Positions 22,501 through 34,079 are shown, numbered from the stretch's first letter. The stretch is DNA of 64,000 nt from Neoceratodus forsteri (GCA_016271365.2 JADMNL010000022.1:221750501-221814500); one strand, 5' to 3'. Notes: generated from the sequence alone by a model not told the origin. Numbers and translations: made by a program.

Positions 22501-22618
22501 ATAGGCACTGCGGAAACTTAGGAAGAAAAAAAGACTGGGGGGGTAGCCCACATGGGAAGACTAGATGGATCATACGGCTCCCTTCTGCCAGCACTTTCTT
22601 ATGATCTTATGTTCTTAC

Positions 22619-23875
22619 AGGAAGCTTTTCCTGTAGTTCCCAAGACTGCTGTCACTTCTTACCAACTTACACACACTCACAGCACACAGAAGCCTGCATT
22701 ACTAGTCTCCCATAGTAACTTAAAACATCATTATTTCTTCCAGGTTTTCCCCTTTGTTTTGTACAAAATACAAGCAGATTCACCCCAAACCCAGGAGGAC
22801 TGGAAGCCATGCTTGCTCTTAAAGGAAAACAGTCAATTTGTGAAGTGAGCCATGTTCTGGTATCTCTAACACATTATTACTGGAATCTCTAGTCAAAATA
22901 AATTGTTCGTTTTACTCACTGTTGTAGAAATTGTAGTTTACTGTCACTCGCTGGGGCCATGCATCTGAATTGCCAGGCACCAGTTTTTTTGTTTGTGTTC
23001 AGCTTAGCCATCTGTTTGGGGTCATGGTGTGATGCATGATGCATACAGGGATACATGCATGTACAGTGGAGTGCTCAGCAATTTGCAACACTGTGTGATG
23101 CATGCATATGCACATCTTGCACCAGTAATGTGCACCAAGCAGTTGTGCTCATTCCTCACCATGTTTCCTTCTATTTGTTCACCTCTCACGTGTCACGATT
23201 TGCCCGACTTGTCCCAATTTTTGGCCATTTGTCGTCTCTGGTCCCACCATCCCAAATTTCCCTGCCTTTGTCCTGATTCAGTGTGCCCATGTGGTTCAGG
23301 CCAACTCCAAAGCTTGTTTCCCCACATTTTCTGATTGTGCAGCACAGACCGAGCTGCATGCATGAGACATGCTAACGTTAATGCCCCATCTAATCAATCA
23401 CAGGGTACTCACTTGCAAGCTCAGTCCGTTAAAGTTTTAGCACCTCCACCTACTCAGACCTGAACTTTTCTGTCCTCCCTCAGGTCTGTGGTCAGAGCTT
23501 AAAAGCAGTCCCTTTTTGTGCTGTTGACCTTATATAGCCAAGGAGAGTTGCAGAGCTCTGGGGAGAAAATTGCAGTTGGAGCTGCTGCCACATCAGCTAA
23601 GAGAACCCCAATCACTGCTGCCAGCAAGCAACTTCTATGGGCAGAGTCATGATCTGACTCATCAGCTGCCCAAAACAGAGCTGCTATATACCTATTGCAG
23701 AGCTTGTGAAAGGGCTGCAATTCCACTTATTTTATTAAATAAAAAAACTAAACACGTTCAGCTACTCACTGCAGGTGCAGCACCACAGACCACCCACAGC
23801 ACTCAGCCAGCCAGTCAGACAGTTATCTGTGAGGCAGAAACAGACTGAGAAACAGGTGCCCAGCCAGCCAGTGAA
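22619..23875. other. No recognised feature
   Basis: No ORF with family motifs. A patch at 23030-23110 repeats ATGCATG-like words (TGATGCATGATGCATACAGG, ATACATGCATG). No mobile element ends identified. Confidence 0.5.
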
Positions 23876-24560
23876 GTTTTTATTTATTTATTTATTGATG
23901 TCTGGGATTACAAGTATCTTTGAACCAACGGTTCTTCTACAAAAGTTCCATGTCATACAGATTAACAACGACTAAAACAAAAGTACATAGTAAATCAAAC
24001 ATGAATGGCAAAATACAGCATACAAAGGCAAAAGGAGCAAAACAAAATGTTAACATAACTAACAAGGGTACGGAATCTAGAGTGGAGTAGCAGTACGTCT
24101 CAAGGCGTGGGAACAAGGTAAGGTGTTAGGGAGTGGGTACAAAGATAAGGGAGGAAGAGGAGAACAAAGAACAAAGATTGTAGATCACAGAAGTAGAAGG
24201 AAAGCAACAGGGCAGTCAGGGATGACATTGTCAAGTAAGGAGTGAAGAAAGGTAAGGGAAGAATATGGGTTAGATGTGTAGAGGGCAATAAAGGGGGGGT
24301 GGACAAAGCAGGATAATGCTGCCTGTGTCAGGTGACAGAGAAAGAGAGCAGCAAGTAAGGGGCTAGAAACTTGGGGGGATGAGGTGAGATGGGCATGGTA
24401 CAGAGGCAATAGGGGAGGGGGAGGAGGTTAGGGAGGTAGGATGGGGAGGAGAGAGAGAGGTGGAGGGGAAGTGAGAGGGAAGTATGTTAGGCTGAGGGTG
24501 GGGGTGCGGGGAGGAGGAGGGGGAGATTAGGAGTGGGACTGGGCCAGTGAGTATATGACT
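23876..24560 (+). repeat. TTTATTTA-headed dispersed repeat with purine-rich tail
   Basis: TTTTTATTTATTTATTTATTG opens it, followed by a phrase like that at 8780 (TTTGAACCAACGGTTCTTCTACAAAAG). From about 24080 the plus strand becomes purine-rich, with many GGAGGAGG and GGGAGG words. The same order of parts is seen at 8764-9780. Confidence 0.55.
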
Positions 24561-25025
24561 GCTAGTTTACCCTTTTTTCTATGTGAGTTGTAATCTGTGT
24601 ATAAACATAGTTTCTGGCAGCCAATGCTGCCCACTGCACATTGAGTGCATTCTGTTATATGACTGGTCCCCCATCCTGTCATACTAGTTCAAAAATGTGT
24701 TAAAACAACATTCTGGACCCTGAAAAACGTGTATCCTAACTGATTTAAAAATGCACTGCTCATTGTTAATATGGCACCCTTCCTTTTTCGCAGTGTCCCT
24801 ACTGTGGCTCACAGAATTACTTTGTTCAACTTAGCATTGTTTCTGGTAGATAATTTAATTAAGACGTTTGCTGCCCCTCCTTGTAGATTTGTAAGAGTCA
24901 CACAAAAGTTTGAGTTGTCCTCTGGCAAATTGCATTATTATTATGAAAATGCTATGACTAGGAATGTCAGGTGACAAGAATGATGCATATTAGCTTGGAT
25001 GTGAGTCCAGAAAACCCATACTGTA

Positions 25026-26830
25026 ACAAGCATTGGTCAATGCCGAATGTTGGCTTGCTGGCATTGGCATTAGTAGTGCAGGAGTTAGAGAGATGGACAG
25101 TAGGAATGGCAGTGAAGTATTGAACTGACACCAACCCCACCCCCACCACGCAGAGACTGACAGGCTTTGGGGGTGTACCTTTGGGTACCATTTCACCTCA
25201 CCCTACCCTGCAAACATTGACAGGTGTCACAGTGTGCCTTAGGGTCTTCAGGCCTTATACTCACCCCATTCCATAAGGAAATATGCTGAGATGGGTGCAG
25301 TATAGGAGAATGGGGTGAACATTGGGGCAAAAGACAACAAGACACAACTTGATGCCTGTCACTGGCTGCAGAGTGGAAGTGAAATGGCATGAGCATTATG
25401 GCTGATGATCCCAAGTCTCACCCCTGATGTCTGTCAGTCTCTACAGAGTAGAGCATTATGGTTTGAAACCCTAGCACCCCAGCCATTCGTTGGTATTTTT
25501 GCTCCAGATTTTCAACATGGGTTTTCTGTGACCCCACCTCATGAACAGTTGAGCTGGCAGAATAGCTTAGAGGTTAGAGTAATGAGCTGTGAACAAACTT
25601 GGTACATCCAGCAGACCAGACCTTAGTTTGATTCTCAGAATCTCCACTTGCATACTGTGTGACTCTGAGCAAGTCACTTAACCACCCAGTGCTCCTAGGT
25701 CACCCCTGAAAACAGGGACTTGTGTCATGTGGGCTTTACCCAGTTACCAAAGACTAAAATAAATAAAAAATAAAACATTGGCACTATCATTCCATTACTC
25801 AATCCCAAAACGTGGTTTTACACAGCGACTGGGCCATTTGTTGGCACAGGCATGAAAACACATTTCTGGCAGGATGTTAAAAATTACAGCTGTACTGTTC
25901 ATGAGGTGGTGTGAAAAAATGGCAATGTTAAAAATCTGGAGTGAAAAAATGAAAATGGGTGAAGTTATGAACATGTGTAGAAACTGTGCAATGCACACCT
26001 GTAACACAATCATTTTTTTGAATTTTTTCACCAAATTTTCAACATGGGCATTTTTTAACCTATCCTCATGAAAAGTGGCACTGTGATTTTGTTAATCTTT
26101 CTTGAAAGTTGATTTCTCACAACTACCGTGCTATTCTGCACCACAGGCTTGAAAACACATTTCAGGAAGGATGTGAAAAATGACAGCTACAGTATACTGT
26201 TCATAAGGAGGTGTGCAAAAATGGTGCTGTTAAAAATCTGGAGATAAAATTTTAAAGATTGGTGAAGTTACAAGCATGTGTAGAAACTTATGCAATGCAC
26301 ACTCATGCTTTTGATCTTTTTAAGAATATTTCCTGAAATTTGTAACATGGGCTTTTGGACCTCCCTCATGAACGTAAGGCACTGTTGTTTATTAATCGGT
26401 ACCAAAAGGTGAATTCACGCAACAATGAAATCACCTTTTACGGCTGAGAAACAAAATGAAAGTGACATGTTCATGAGGTGGGGTCCTAAAAACCCCATAT
26501 TGAAAATCTGGAGCCACAATTCAAAAAAAACGGCTGAGACAGCAACCTAAGTTGAAACCCCCCATTGCCTCCCATTATAAAGCTTACCATCATTTCTTCA
26601 GTTCGCTGTTTGGCTTTGAAGAGTGCAGACATGTCTTGGTTTAGAGAAGATTGTGGCTCCTGAGCTCTGGAGGGTAAGTATAGGTGACGGGGGTGTGGGT
26701 GAGCAGGGGGGAGGGTTGGGATGGGGAGGGAGATGGAGGAGACAACGGTGGACCATTTTTTTGTTTGTAAGGGGGAAAAAAGACTGTGAGGGAAGTTTTT
26801 CTTCATTTACAGGTTACACACTCGCCCTTT
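25026..26830 (+). repeat. Dispersed repeat R, copy 1
   Basis: Shares its start (AAGCATTGGTCAATGCCGAATG), middle and end with 50177-51595. The middle contains two ~298-bp tandem units: GAAAACACATTTC...GACAGCT...GGTGTG...AAAAATCTGGAG starts at 25850 and again at 26148. It then has a conserved block, TTTGAAGAGTGCAGAC (26614), flanked by a splice-acceptor-like TTTCTTCAG and donor-like GTAAGTAT (26674), and a G-rich tail. It contains a CORE-type SINE at 25551-25777. No long ORF. The element class is unknown. Confidence 0.7.
25551..25777 (+). mobile_element. tRNA-derived CORE/MIR-type SINE
   Basis: A box-A-like TAGCTTAGAGGTTAGAG (about 25564) and a box-B-like GTTTGATTCTCAG (about 25627) are followed by TGTGTGACTCTGAGCAAGTC and ACTTAACCACCCAGTGCTC, the segment typical of MIR-like CORE-SINEs. 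It ends in an A-rich AATAAATAAAAAATAAAA tail. It interrupts repeat R between ATGAACAGTT and TTGGCACT, as comparison with 26070 and 50375 shows. Confidence 0.78.
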
Positions 26831-26950
26831 GAGCAGGCAGTGTCTGGATACATGATCTCATCCTTAACTCTCAGACTGGAGCCTCTCTGGAACTACTTTG
26901 ATCCTTTAATTTCTCTTATTTATGTCTCATCTAGTTCCTTACCAACACAA

Positions 26951-27160
26951 TGTGAGACTTGCAAAGAAAAAAGGGAGACAACAATATACAGTGAAGAAAC
27001 TACAGCAGACTAAATACATGCTGACCGAAGTGAGCTATTACAGTGCAATACTGACACAGCACTTTGAATTGCTTATGTTGTGTACAGTTGAACTATGCAT
27101 GAATAAAGGTTGCTTACAATACCAACAAACCCTTTGGTTTGATTACTATGAAGCAAGACA
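26951..27160 (+). repeat. Probable gypsy 5' LTR
   Basis: Starts TGTGAGAC and ends AAGCAAGACA (TG...CA), 210 bp, with AATAAAGG at 27102 as a likely polyadenylation signal. It is followed at once by TGGTACCAGGAGTGG, which resembles a primer-binding site complementary to an initiator-Met-type tRNA end. There is no second LTR to confirm the limits, so the start is an inference. Confidence 0.5.
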
Positions 27161-27175
27161 TGGTACCAGGAGTGG
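27161..27175 (+). promoter_or_regulatory. Primer-binding-site-like sequence
   Basis: TGGTACCAGGAGTGG begins with TGGT, as retroelement primer sites do, and directly follows the presumed LTR end. The partner tRNA is not certain. Confidence 0.4.
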
Positions 27176-27227
27176 TTTTGGGATCTTCTGAAAAAAAACA
27201 AAAAAACAAACAACAGAGAAGCAATTA

Positions 27228-27513
27228 ATAAGGAGAAGTTGTGTGAAAAGGAACAGACACACCACACAGTGATACGGGTGCAAGTGCATGCAGATTTTGG
27301 TGGACTGGTCCAACTGACATTGCAGTCTACTCAAATGGATCAAATAAGACCACCACTAGAGATGAGGTTTTGTGGGCAATTTAGAAGAAACATTGAAATG
27401 CTTCAAGCAGCATTTTGACTTTTATTTACAAGCAGCTGGTGCAAATGAAAAAGAGAGCCCACAAAAATAAGCTTTGTTACTGACTGTCGCAGACTCAGAA
27501 CCTCTCTCTCTCA

Positions 27514-27517
<4 letters not shown>
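27228..27517 (+). pseudogene. gypsy gag, N-terminal part
   Basis: A short frame with RNIEMLQAAF-type wording and a block equivalent to FDFYLQAAGANEKESPQ, the conserved start of the gag capsid region in this gypsy group. The frame has a stop before ALLLTVADSE and then meets (TA)n at 27518. The rest of gag resumes at 33011. Confidence 0.6.

Positions 27518-27558
<41 letters not shown>
27518..27558. repeat. (TA)n at the left edge of the composite insertion
   Basis: Pure TA after CTCTCTCTCACAAAA of the gypsy gag. Its last TA is the flanking dinucleotide of the fold-back end GAGACAAAAACT. Confidence 0.95.
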
Positions 27559-27562
<4 letters not shown>

Positions 27563-27667
27563 CAAAAACTCAGTTTAATGCATTATTTAGGGTTGTTCCA
27601 TTAGCAACAAAAGTGAGGAAATTCGCTGTTAGGGTTGAAAACCCTAACTCCGAATTCACCCCCCCCA

Positions 27668-27703
27668 GCAGCACACACACACAGACACACACACACACAC
27701 ACA
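27668..27703. repeat. (CA)n in the left arm
   Basis: CACACACACACAGACACAC... . The inverted partner is (TG)n at 29607-29633 in the right arm. Confidence 0.95.
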
Positions 27704-29606
27704 TATGCAAGTATGGGGGAGGACCAAGTCAACACAACCAATGACAGACATCCAGCAGCAGGTGACAGAAATAACAAACAATTGTCTAAATGTACTACGA
27801 GACATCCCCACCCACCTGACCAGGTACTGCATGCTCAGTGGAGATCAACAGCAAAACTGAGGCCATGTACACCAAACGTACACATCCCTGATTGCAGCTG
27901 CACATAACATACCACACTTAGTAGTTGCATGGCCTCCTACCCATGCCACACCAGACGACACCACATGTGATGGGCCACCTGAGCAATAGAGTTGAGCAAA
28001 ACCAAGGAATTGTACAGGTATAATATCTCTGATTATAACAAGGGTTTGAGAAATGCAGCATTCTAATTGACTGTAAACATTGTAACAGCCTTATGTTTAG
28101 TTTTTATTAACATACATGTAGAGCCTAACCATATGATGAAGATGCTTTAATGTTGTTTAAAAAAACAGTTTTATTATGATAGCAATAAGCCACTCCCAGG
28201 TATTATGTTAATGGTCAGTTTATCACTGTCTAGCAACATGTGGTACTAGCTACGCCCTCATTCAACACTTCAAACACCACATGGTGATTAACAGACCATT
28301 TAACAGAACACTGGTCATGCCTTATTGCTTAACTGTCTTTATGACTAGATACTCTCCCTCTGCTAGGCACTGCAGGAGTTTTGCAACACAGTGTCACACC
28401 CAGTTACACCATTCTCTGTCTACTTACTGGAGAATGGCTGTGAATATGAACTCATGAAGATGAACAGCGTAACTTGATCATTATAGTCATCAAAACCTTA
28501 GTGTGATTATAACTGACAGAGTCAGTGATAGAGAATAACCCTTGCCATCCTAGTACACTTATCCCATTGTGAGTTAAATCAATACTAAAAGACATTCTGT
28601 TTATATCTACACTATACCTACTTGATTGCTGTTGTACCACAATTGACATAGTTATCACTTTGATAGCATCAGTGACAGAAGTCTGGCAAACCCAAACACT
28701 ACGTATACAGCCTGAGTATGAAACAACTGTTAAAAAAATTACGCTGTGTCCATAAGTAGCATAGATCACTCATTGCAACAATAGTAAATGTATTACTATT
28801 TGAATAAGTTAGTCATCACAGATGCAATGAGATTGTCTTTATCAGGTACAACATACTGAGTAAGTGCCTACAGGAAAATCTATCCTATAGACATCTCAGA
28901 TACAGGTACGTCATTGTTGGCTCAGTAGTCCTATGATATTTAGAAGTTGCTTGGCCTGATCCATGCAATTACACTGTTTCTTACAAAGAATACTTACTGC
29001 AGCTTTAGTATTGAAACACACTGAAGGTCTATGTATGTACATTAGCAGTACAGCTTCATCAGTAAGAATGCATCTGATACTGGCAGTACGAATTTCACAG
29101 CATTGAACAGGCAATGCTTTTCCATACGTTTACATCAGCCTCTCTATCTTCAGTAAACAGTTGCAGCAAATGTACTACTATGAAAATCACATACTAAATG
29201 TAACACTACTTTTATCTTGAGCATGCTAGTGTCTTGTAGTTAATTTATGTACTTCTCTTAATTAATGTATACTCACTAGTGTTAAAACCTTTCTACAACT
29301 GTGATCATGCACCTTTAGCATTTATATTGACTAACGGCACAGTACCAGTTGTGGTGTGGTGTGGGGCATTGGTAGGTAAGGCCATGCAACTACTAAGTGT
29401 GGTACGCTGTGTGCAGCTGCAATCAGGATGTGTAAGTTTAGTGTACATGGCCTCAGTTTTGCTGTTGATCTCTACTGAGCATGCAGTAACTGGTCAGGTG
29501 GGTGGGGATGTCTCGTAGTACATTTAGACAATTGTTTGTTATTTCTGTCACCTGCTACTGGATGTCTGTCATTGGTTGTGTTGACTTGGTCCTCCCCCAT
29601 ACTTGC

Positions 29607-29633
29607 ATGTGTGTGTGTGTGTGTGTGTGTGTG
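29607..29633. repeat. (TG)n in the right arm
   Basis: Pure TG for about 27 bases, placed opposite the (CA)n of the left arm. Confidence 0.95.
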
Positions 29634-29748
29634 GTGCTGGGGGGGGTGAATTCTGAGTTAGGGTTTTCAACCCTAACAGCGAATTTCCTCACTTTTGTTG
29701 CTGTGGAACAACCCTAAATAATGAATTAAACAGAGTTTTTTGCCTCTA

Positions 29749-31621
29749 TTTTCCCTTCTTTTTGAGAATGATAGTGAGAAATAGTGAATGTAATGCAGCG
29801 GTGGGAGCTCGGGGCCCTCGAGGCCCCGCACTCCCGCCACATAATGCGGCCCCGCGCTCCCGCCACATGATGTCTTGTGGCATAGTAACAGGAACAGCAA
29901 AGCAAGCAGAAGCACTAACAGTGGCGCACATGGTAATACAAGCGCGAATGAGAACAGAAAGGGTAACGCACACGGTGGCGTAGACGGGAACGGTCTGCCA
30001 CGTGATGTGTTGTCACATAGTAACATGGTGCCTGCAAATGGAAATGTCAATGGGCATGGTGACGCAAATTTGAAACAGAAAGAGAAACAGTACTGTAGAC
30101 ACAAATGGCAAAAAATAACAGAAACGCAAGCTCAAATGAAAACGCAAAGCATAACGCACATGGTGGCACAGATGTCAACGGTAAGTGAAACGGGTACGGA
30201 ACTGCAAGTGGAAAGGATAACAGTAACAGTAATGTGAGCAACAGGCTGGTTTTCCCCAAAACCTGCATAGAGAAATGCAGTGAGTACAAATAATATATGC
30301 ATAATAATGAGTATCGGAGCAGAAAATGAGAACTTGGAATACTAAATAGGTTATATCTCAGAAACTGTACGACGTAGAAAAGAAATTTAAAAGTCATATG
30401 ATTTACAACTGTCCTGACTAATTTTGTACTTAGCCCCTGAATGAAAAAGTACGCTGTCTCACAATCGTTTCCAAGATACGGGCTCTGAAAAGGCGCGACG
30501 AACGCAGTAATGTTATCCTATGGGAAAAAGAGAAGTTCAGAGTACCATAACTTTTCCTCCCTGTAATATTTTTTCACCAAACCAGTGAAAGGCACATCTG
30601 TGGGCTGTTGGCTGTCTTCCCTCCAAATTTCAGGAAAAAAGACTAAACCGTTATTTTGAAGCAGGGTGCCAAAGGATTCCTGTAATGCGTCAGGCACCAT
30701 AATGTTATCCTATGGGAAAAAATGTCAACTTTGGAGTGCTGTAACTTTGCCGCCATGTAATATTTTTTCAATACAACACTGAAAGGCACATCTGTGAGAT
30801 GTCATCTGCGTTCCCTTCAAATTTCAGCCCCAAACTCCCAACCGTTCTTTTACAGCGGAGTGCCAAAGAATTACTGTTATTTCGGGCATAGTGTCGCAAA
30901 GTAGTGCCGCAATTTGCAAATGTTTTCGCAAAAAATTTGTGACACTTTCGTGAGTGTGACACTACTTTGCGAAAGTACTTTTTTCAGAAATCTGAAAAAC
31001 ATATTTCTGGGGTGTTTTACTCCAAAATAAAGACATGGCTAGCATCCTCAGGGCCCGACTAGGTGAATACAAAAAGAATTAGGTTGCTAGAGGGTCTCAA
31101 TTTTAAATGTCAAGCATTTTTCTGATCACTAACTGAAAACAAGATGGCAGATTTGTGACAGTAACAGGACCATTTGCGACAGTAAAAAGTGCATTTGTGA
31201 CACTGTCAAACTTTTTGTTAACTTTTCCCATTGACTTACAATGGGAAATTGCTTTTTGAATAACTTTTGAACCGTTTAATATTTTTTCACGAATTCTTCA
31301 AAAGGCACATCAGGGACCCCAGTCACATGTTCCCTGAAGATTTTGGGGCCAGTCATGTAAACTGTACAACCCAGTAGCGCCGACCTCCAGAATTCCAGAA
31401 AAGCGTAAATGCACGCAAGAGATCATGCTTAATAACTCTACAGTCATATATCCGACCAGTACAAAACTCTGGCACATCCCAAGGCCTATGGTTCATGATC
31501 ATGCATTCTAAATTTCAAGCAAATCTGGCATACAGTTGCAAAGTTATTAAGGTACAAAATTTTGGGGTTTAACATAGAAATGGCTCTCAACCCCTAACTA
31601 TGGTATTTTCACACAGCTACC

Positions 31622-31622
<1 letters not shown>
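29749..31622 (-). mobile_element. Composite repeat body, minus copy, complete
   Basis: The most complete copy. Element order on the minus strand: the TTAGGGTTG end next to (TA)n at 31625, subunits with GTGCCTTTCAGTG-type phrases (30500-30870), the hexamer-phased tract (29930-30240), then GCATTACATTCACTATTTCTC (29765-29790) and the junction with the fold-back piece at 29747. A local GC-rich patch (29815-29870) repeats CCCGCCACATGATG and CGCCACATAATG. No protein is recognised in any frame. Confidence 0.82.

Positions 31623-31624
<2 letters not shown>

Positions 31625-31696
<72 letters not shown>
31625..31696. repeat. (TA)n between two tandem composite copies
   Basis: 72 bp of TA. It joins the outer end of one composite to a truncated fold-back arm of the next. 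Confidence 0.95.
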
Positions 31697-31701
<5 letters not shown>

Positions 31702-31963
31702 ATTAAGTTTAAACCCCTTTGCCCCTCCAGCCCACCCCCAACTGGAATCGGTAAGATAGGTCATCGCCTAAGTGTCACCCCATCACATGTGGAAAGAAGC
31801 TGTGGAATAGGAGAATGGGGTGACAGGACCGATGACCCCAATGCACACCCTGATTCCAGTGGGGTGGGCTGAGGTGCAAAGGGGTTTCAACCCTAACATC
31901 GAATTTCCTCGCTTTTTGCTGTGGAACAACCCTAACTGATGCATTAAACTGAGTTTTTGCCTC
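31697..31963. mobile_element. TA-flanked fold-back MITE, copy with truncated left arm
   Basis: The right arm is complete, ending GAGTTTTTGCCTC then TA (31964-31965). The left arm lacks its outer ~65 bp: sequence starts at TTCAATATTAAG directly after (TA)n, where 8447 reads TTCAATGTTAGGG. The middle (CCCCATTC..., GATTCCAGTGGGG) matches 8500-8640. Expansion or slippage of the TA tract may have removed the end. Confidence 0.78.
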
Positions 31964-31965
31964 TA

Positions 31966-32952
31966 ATTTGTCTTCTTTTGAGAATGATGATGAGAAATAG
32001 TGAATGTAATGCAACGGCAGGAGCACAGGGTGATGTCTTGTGCATTGTAACATTGTGCCCATAAGCATAAATCGATGTGCATGATGATGCAAAAGCGAAA
32101 CAGAAAGAGGAACAATTACTGTAGACAGAAATGTTAAAAACAACAGAAATGCAACCGCAAATGAAAGGCATAAGGGTAACTCACATGGTGGCATAAACGT
32201 GAACGGTAAGTGAAACGTGTATGGAACCACAAGCAGAAACGGTAATGGTAAGAGTAATATAAGCACACAGACTGGTTTTCCCCAAAAGCTGTATAGAGAA
32301 AGACAGTGAGTAGAAAGAATGTATGCAAAATAATGACTCTCGGAGCACAAAAATCAGTAGTTGTAATAGTAAATTGCTTATATCTCAGTAACCATACGAC
32401 ATAGAAAAAAAATTTGAAAGTCATATCTATTATCACTTTCTTGGCTAGTTATATACATATAGCCCCCATGAGGGGGGCTAAAATTTTGTGACAAAAACTC
32501 TGTATCTCGCACCGTTTTCGAGATACAGGCCCTCAAAGGCGTGCCGAACGCCGTAATGTTATCCTATGGGAAAAAAAACAGAAGTTCGGACTGCCATAAC
32601 TTTTAAACAGTTTAATTTTTTTTCATGAAATCTTCAAAAGGCATATCGGGGGCCATAGCTGCCGTTCCCTAAAGATTCCGGGCGGTCCGCATAAACCGTG
32701 CAATCTGTAGGCGCGACCGTAGAATTCCAGAAAACGCGTAAACATGCGCGCAGATCACGCTTAATAACTCCACAGCTGTGTATCTGACTAGTACAAAACT
32801 TGGCAGGTCCCAAGGCCCATGGTTCTTGATTGTGTATTCCAAATTTCAGCCAAATCCGTCTAACGGTTGCAAAGTTATTAAGGTGCAAAGCTTTGGGGTT
32901 TAACATAGAAATGGCTTCTCAACCCTAACTATGGTAGCACTACCGTACTATC

Positions 32953-32953
<1 letters not shown>
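31966..32953 (-). mobile_element. Composite repeat body, minus copy with internal deletion
   Basis: Matches the 29749-31622 copy at both ends, but one of the ~194-bp subunits and the GTGTCGCAAA-rich section are missing: sequence passes from TTATCCTATGGGAAAA (32559) to CATAACTTTTAAACAG. The outer end has CAACCCTAACTATGGTAG beside (TA)n. Confidence 0.8.
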
Positions 32954-32999
<46 letters not shown>

Positions 33000-33000
33000 C
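32954..33000. repeat. (TA)n at the right edge of the composite insertion
   Basis: TA tract followed by ATACACACCTACATATAACATTTCC, where gypsy gag resumes. Confidence 0.95.
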
Positions 33001-33010
33001 ACACCTACAT

Positions 33011-33715
33011 ATAACATTTCCAATTGTCTGAAGTGGCCAGGAGGACTATGCTGCAGTCATGCAACAGTTTGAGGTGTACTATGTGCCCAGGATAAAAGAG
33101 ACTTTTGAAAAATATGTTTTCAGATCCCAAATGCAAAAAGAACAAGAAACAATAGAAGAATCTGTTACAGATCTGAGACTAAAACCACAGGCCTGTAATT
33201 TTGGCACCCTTGGCCCCTCTATGATCAGACAACAAATAGTATTGGGCTTTTCAGATCCAAAAGTCAAATGACTACTCAGATACCATGAGGTAACCCTGGA
33301 AAATGTAATTTAAATGTGTCAGGCTGCAGAGCAAACTTGAAAGCAAATGAAAGTCCTTACCAAAAGAGGCCAACGACAGCTCTGAGGTTCCTGCTGTGCA
33401 CACAGCAAAATATCAAACCCACAGGTCTCCTACAAATTATTCAAAGCATGATGCTCGACAAGAAAAGACAGCAACAGCTGTAGAGACACACATAAAGGGT
33501 TCAAAGAAACCCTGCCTTAATTGTGGTAAACAGCATGCTTACAGAAATTGTCCAGCTTATGATCAACAGAGCAGATACTGTAAACAACTCAATTACTTTG
33601 CAAGATGTTGCAGATGGAGGAATGCAGTGCACACAGTCACTGAAATGGATGATTTAAACAGTGAACATGCACTCTTCATAGGGGCTTTAGAGAAACAAGA
33701 CCATCTCGGAGAATA
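33011..33715 (+). pseudogene. gypsy gag, C-terminal part with zinc knuckle
   Basis: Resumes after the composite insertion with a capsid block (VMQQFEVYYVPRIKETFEKY, 33056-33115). A second frame (33396-33716) holds a CCHC knuckle, CLNCGKQHAYRNCPA (C-X2-C-X4-H-X4-C), followed by a degenerate second knuckle (YCKQLNYFARCCR). Such knuckles bind the genomic RNA. A stop and a shift near 33268-33330 separate the two parts. Confidence 0.75.
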
Positions 33716-33746
33716 AGGAATAGATGATCCAACTAGACATAATGGC

Positions 33747-34076
33747 TTGCAGGTCCACTACATGATTGACGCAGGCACTGAAATAAATGTGGTTCCAACT
33801 CAATTGTGGTGTAGGAAACCAAACAAACCACAGATAAAGAAGAATAATGCTGTCTTAAAGGCATATAATGTACTAACAATTCCCACTATAGGGTACTATG
33901 CACTGAATCTCCAGCACAAACGCAAGGCCAGTAAACATAATTTTGTTATTGTTAAAGGGGATAAGAAGCCAATTTTGGGGCTACACACCAGTCAGAAGTT
34001 GGGTCTGATACAGAAATTGTTTGCAGTAGAAAATGACATACCTCTCACTGACAACATCCTATCTGAAAATACATAG
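33747..34076 (+). pseudogene. gypsy aspartic protease region
   Basis: Within this frame, YMIDAGTEINVVPTQLW is the protease active-site block; the usual D-T/S-G reads D-A-G. KPILGLHTSQKLGLI later in the frame is the conserved ILG block of retropepsins. The frame runs to 34076, where the MITE begins. The substitution next to the catalytic Asp and the breaks around it argue for loss of function. Confidence 0.7.
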
Positions 34077-34079
34077 AGA

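Larger units (their letters stand above)
19279..22618 (+). mobile_element. 5'-truncated CR1 LINE split by a SINE
   Basis: Begins inside the endonuclease domain: the reading near 19290-19345 parallels the CR1 at 45930-46010 (cf. TWDVVNPGYTLYRRD with ETSVPGYVLFRR). It continues through RT to the 3'UTR, ending TTATGATCTTATGTTCTTAC near 22600-22618. The SINE at 20466-21036 interrupts the start of the RT. Many frameshifts and stops; inactive. Confidence 0.83.
27559..29746. mobile_element. TA-flanked fold-back element, long copy (2.2 kb)
   Basis: The left end GAGACAAAAACTCAG pairs with the right end CTGAGTTTTTTGCCTC-like sequence at 29731-29746, with TA on both sides (27557-27558, 29747-29748). 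Pairing continues for about 400 bp: GAGGAAATTCGCTGTTAGGG, CAAGTATGGGGGAGGACC, GACATCCAGCAGCAGGTGAC and TTAGTAGTTGCATGGCCT all occur inverted on the right. Both arms carry a (CA)n/(TG)n tract at the matching place. The inner region (about 28000-29330) has no ORF of note and no visible transposase, so the copy is non-autonomous. Confidence 0.82.

Noticed and set aside
29673..30397. Minus- and plus-strand ORFs up to 143 codons.
   Set aside because: Same repeat body as 3.7-4.1 kb; the peptides are translations of the same non-coding DNA.
31600..31872. A 90-codon ORF with a long Ile-Tyr run.
   Set aside because: It is a reading of (TA)n and the fold-back MITE.
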